Shown: piece after piece, positions 5,603 through 7,091 of the stretch | Numbering within the stretch: position 1 is the stretch's first letter | How the letters are laid out: every line of letters starts with the position of its first letter | From: Terriglobia bacterium | Lineage (GTDB): Bacteria > Acidobacteriota > Terriglobia > UBA7540 | Length of the DNA: 7,091 nt | Assembly: GCA_030042795.1 (NCBI GenBank) | Contig: JASHYZ010000522.1 | Coordinates: 1 to 7,091 of the forward strand | Direction of reading: 5' to 3' | Translations under genes and position numbers: made by a program | The notes under the pieces: model-generated | The model's input: the letters and a program-made list of their open reading frames with translations, nothing else | Databases searched by the model: none | What the model was told of the DNA's origin: nothing

Positions 5603-5610
5603 GAAGTTTA
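5603..5610 (+). repeat. Right target-site duplication of the IS1595 element
   Basis: GAAGTTTA, identical to 3395-3402, immediately follows the right inverted repeat. Confidence 0.93.
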
Positions 5611-5816
5611 CCCTGAGCTCCTTCGCTGCGCTCAGAGCCTGTCCTGAGCAACGCGAAGGAACCATTCGCAGCGGAGGAGCGAACGGGCTCGGAATGACAC
5701 GTTCCCGAACATTGTTCCGTACCCACCTAGCATTTTCGAGCCTGTGCCACCCGGCCCTTCAGATTCAAAAATCAACTACAATCTCCTGGCTGACCCGCCA
5801 GCTTGAGGGCTTCGCC

Positions 5817-5979
5817 GGGTAGTGGGTCACTTTGAATTCTCTCCAACATTCCGTTACCGGTCATTCCCGCGCAAGCGGGAATCCAGGCTGTAAGGCGCGC
5901 GCTCCGATGCGGATTCCCGCCTCCGCGGGAATGACAAGGGGGAACATGCCGAGAAAGAATTGAGACTGACCCACTACCC
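5817..5979. repeat. Nested MITE-like inverted-repeat element
   Basis: Outer arms GGGTAGTGGGTCA (5817-5829) and TGACCCACTACCC (5967-5979) are perfect 13-bp inverted repeats. Similarity continues inward through AATTCT on both sides. Inside sits a second palindrome: 25-bp arms at 5860-5884 and 5911-5935 that begin GTCATTCCCGCG and match at 23 of 25 positions when inverted. Each inner arm also contains its own hairpin (CCCGC and GCGGG). No ORF is supported, so this is a non-autonomous element or a layered palindromic repeat. The surrounding stretch 5700-6018 contains no gene that I can support. Confidence 0.65.
5860..5935. repeat. Inner GTCATTCCCGCG palindromic repeat pair
   Basis: The 25-bp arms at 5860-5884 and 5911-5935 are inverted copies with two mismatches and a 26-base spacer. 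The GTCATTCCCGC...GCGGGAATCC type is a common dispersed bacterial repeat. It lies inside the outer 13-bp arms, so it either inserted there or is part of the same element. Confidence 0.7.
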
Positions 5980-5988
5980 TTCGCCGCC

Positions 5989-6018
5989 TTGCATTCCCAT
6001 TACATTGTAGGTACATTG
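5989..6018 (+). promoter_or_regulatory. brnTA promoter/operator with tandem TACATTG repeats
   Basis: TACATTG occurs twice (6001-6007 and 6012-6018) with an 11-base period, about one helical turn, right before brnT. A possible promoter is TTGCAT (5989-5994), 17 bases, then TACATT (6012-6017). That -10 is so close to the GTG at 6021 that brnT would be nearly leaderless, or would start at the in-frame GTG 6033. BrnA-BrnT complexes repress their own operon in studied systems, so the direct repeat is a candidate binding site. Confidence 0.4.
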
Positions 6019-6020
6019 AT

Positions 6021-6323
6021 GTGGGGCAACCTGTGCTTCGTTTCGAATGGGACGAGCGGAAGAATAGGCAGAACAAACAAGGGCATGGCATCTCCTTCGA
6101 GGAGGCCCAGAGCGTATTTTTCGATAACCGCGCGCTCCTGATTGCCGATCCCGACCATTCGGAGCACGAAGACCGATTCGTGCTTCTCGGGTTAAGCAGC
6201 AGGTTACGAACGCTGGTGGTGTGCCATTGCTACCGTCAAGATGGCGATGTGATTCGACTCATCTCGGCTCGCCGGGCCAACCGGCAGGAACGAGGGCTCT
6301 ATGAGAACAGGTGGAAAACATGA
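6021..6323 (+). CDS. brnT: BrnT family ribonuclease toxin
   Basis: BrnT is a RelE-fold RNase that blocks translation when not held by BrnA. The 100-residue product shows the family pattern: FEWDERKN (residues 8-15), HGISFEEAQSVFFD (22-35), HEDRFVLLG (49-57) and IRLISARRANRQERGLYE (78-95), with the conserved Arg, Glu and Tyr of the C-terminal part. Length is normal for BrnT, so it looks intact. The GTG at 6021 is the longest start. A GTG at 6033 would give a protein starting just before the conserved FEWD. A TAGG at 6008-6011 is a weak ribosome binding site for 6021. Toxin-before-antitoxin order and a 4-base overlap (ATGA, 6320-6323) with brnA are as expected for this system. It is next to MITE-like repeats, consistent with an acquired module. 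Confidence 0.93.
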   Translation: MGQPVLRFEWDERKNRQNKQGHGISFEEAQSVFFDNRALLIADPDHSEHEDRFVLLGLSSRLRTLVVCHCYRQDGDVIRLISARRANRQERGLYENRWKT

Positions 6324-6550
6324 GAAAACACTATGATTTCTCTGACGCAAAACGGAATCCTTATGCTCGGCGCCTGAAGCAGCAAGTGACCATTCGCATT
6401 GACCGGGACACCATCAACTACTTCCGGCGTCTTGCAGAGGAAACCGGCATTCGCTACCAAACTCTAATTAACCTTTATCTGAGAGAATGCGCCGCGAATG
6501 GCAAGAGGCTCTCCAACACGTGGGTTGCTGCTCGCCAGCCCGCGGCCTGA
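6320..6550 (+). CDS. brnA: BrnA family antitoxin
   Basis: BrnA binds and neutralises BrnT and, through a ribbon-helix-helix domain, represses the operon. The 76-residue product starts MRKHYDFSDAKRNPYARRLK, the family's signature N-terminus. The DNA-contacting strand QVTIRID is at 22-28, followed by helices TINYFRRLAEETG (31-43) and YQTLINLYLRECA (46-58). The ATG at 6320 overlaps the brnT stop by ATGA and is preceded by AGGTGG (6309-6314). An in-frame GTG at 6311 would add three residues but sits inside that ribosome binding site. The tight overlap implies coupled translation, which helps keep antitoxin in excess. No damage is visible, so the pair is probably functional. Confidence 0.93.
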   Translation: MRKHYDFSDAKRNPYARRLKQQVTIRIDRDTINYFRRLAEETGIRYQTLINLYLRECAANGKRLSNTWVAARQPAA

Positions 6551-6605
6551 ATGCGAAACCGCTTGTAGACCTCGCTGTGGCGCCAACTGGCCGCTCTGAA
6601 GTTCC

Positions 6606-6621
6606 GCCAGACGAATCTGGC
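6606..6621. terminator. Small hairpin between convergent brnA and the PIN remnant
   Basis: GCCAGA-CGAA-TCTGGC is a perfect 6-bp stem with a tetraloop, placed between the two convergent stop codons. No T-run follows on either strand, so its terminator role is uncertain. Confidence 0.3.
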
Positions 6622-6626
6622 CCTGC

Positions 6627-6896
6627 TTACCAGATGGTTTTGACGCTTGACAAACGAATTCGGCCATCGCGGCTCAGTACAGGTACGTTGTAGAAAAGTG
6701 CGGTCGCGGCGATTACCCGGTCGGGGAGGTCAGGGAGATTCTGGCGGGGGACTTCCGCCATTTTCATGGCAACGTGAGCGTCGAGAGAACCGTACTGCAG
6801 AACAGCCTTGGGATTTGCAGTTGCGCCGTCAAGGTCCCGTAATGCAGTGGCCGGAATTCTTCCCTTCTCGACAAGGTAGATCATTTCGGCGACGCT
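6627..6896 (-). pseudogene. VapC-like PIN-domain toxin, N-terminally truncated
   Basis: PIN-domain toxins are Mg2+-dependent RNases with three or four acidic residues. The minus strand encodes the C-terminal two thirds of one: SVAEMIYLVEKGRIP (codons 6896-6852, with the conserved Glu in VAEM). It continues to DLPDRVIAATALFYNVPVLSRDG (containing a catalytic Asp and the ATA helix) and ends VKTIW at the stop, the usual end of the family. The only start codon in the frame is the internal ATG at 6884, which gives 85 residues against about 130 for a full protein. The expected N-terminal segment with the first catalytic Asp (D-T-H/N-x-L type) is absent. Upstream codons (LYYARLN and beyond) do not resemble it, and a TGA closes the frame near 7030. 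The break coincides with the start of an IS630-like gene. No antitoxin partner is present. It is probably inactive. Confidence 0.75.
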
Positions 6897-6953
6897 ATTG
6901 AGTCTCGCATAATATAGTGCAACCAGACGGCCCCACCTGGCATCTATGTCAGC

Positions 6954-7091
6954 ATGGGAAACCCCAAGGGAGTCCGTCGAGACTTTAAAGCTTTGGAGCG
7001 TCGCCGGCCTGCGGGCGGCGCGTTTGCTGGATCAAGGGCTGAGCGAGTCGGAAGTGGCCCGCCGGGTGAAGGTGAGTCACACCAGCGTGAA
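6954..7091 (+). pseudogene. IS630-like transposase N-terminus, frameshifted and cut by the window edge
   Basis: From the ATG at 6954 the frame reads MGNPKGVRRDFKALERRR (18 codons), then turns into low-complexity sequence. The +1 frame from 7009 onward reads LRAARLLDQGLSESEVARRV followed by KVSHTSV. That is the helix-turn-helix of IS630-type transposases, which normally follows directly after such a start. One surplus C in GGCCTGCGG around 7008-7009 explains the switch. No start codon is available in the second frame nearby. The catalytic domain lies beyond the window. The element's left end probably falls between about 6905 and 6953, next to TA dinucleotides at 6910-6916 (IS630 elements duplicate TA). 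Whether the shift is a mutation, a sequencing error or programmed frameshifting cannot be told here. Confidence 0.7.

Larger units (their letters stand above)
3326..5699. repeat. Dispersed palindromic repeat, split by the IS1595 element
   Basis: Removing the IS and one target-site copy leaves about 166 bp (3326-3402 joined to 5611-5699). It begins TGTCATTC and ends GAATGACA, an inverted pair. Inside the left half, CGAGGAATCT (3350-3359) and AGATTCCTCG (3384-3393) are perfect 10-bp arms. Inside the right half, TCCTTCGC (5619-5626) pairs with GCGAAGGA (5653-5660) around the inner pair GCTCAG and CTGAGC. No coding potential is seen. Such 'GTCATTC...GAGGAATCT' palindromes recur in acidobacterial intergenic DNA, from memory. 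The stretch TTGTTGAAAAAC at about 3303-3314 may be the edge of another dispersed repeat. Confidence 0.6.

Noticed and set aside
5860..5935. Possible CRISPR repeat from the 25-bp GTCATTCCCGCG copies
   Set aside because: There are only two copies and they are inverted, not direct. There is no spacer series and no cas gene, so it is a palindromic dispersed repeat.

Overview
The window looks like chromosomal DNA of a GC-rich Gram-negative bacterium, most likely an Acidobacteriota (Terriglobia-like) member. This rests on the short-form phosphatidylserine decarboxylase, a YdcH/DUF465 protein, a Tat-exported Gfo/Idh/MocA oxidoreductase, and dispersed 'GTCATTC...GAGGAATCT' palindromic repeats of a kind I associate from memory with that phylum. 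The taxonomic call is inference.

Left part (1-3221) is the stable chromosomal portion. Two minus-strand genes, ydcH-like and psd (psd cut by the left edge), point leftward. A long intergenic region with GC-rich hairpins separates them from a plus-strand PilZ (c-di-GMP receptor) gene. After that comes a GTG-started, Tat-signal oxidoreductase preceded by two short perfect palindromes that could be operators.

Middle part (3222-5700) is a palindromic intergenic repeat interrupted by a complete mobile element. The element runs 3403-5602 (2,200 bp), has perfect 25-bp terminal inverted repeats and is flanked by the 8-bp direct repeat GAAGTTTA. It encodes an IS1595/ISXO2-type transposase, a convergent 47-codon basic small ORF, and an unrecognised 310-aa two-helix membrane protein as passenger gene. 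The passenger and the small ORF have divergent start codons that share one CATG. This passenger-carrying element is the most notable object in the window.

Right part (5701-7091) is an accessory, repeat-rich region. A nested MITE-like structure (13-bp outer arms, 25-bp inner arms) precedes a complete brnT-brnA type II toxin-antitoxin operon with an ATGA overlap. Convergent to it is the C-terminal part of a VapC-like PIN toxin that has lost its N-terminus where an IS630-like transposase gene begins. That transposase gene itself carries an apparent one-base frameshift near codon 18 and runs off the right edge. The region reads as a toxin-antitoxin and transposon graveyard next to a housekeeping segment.
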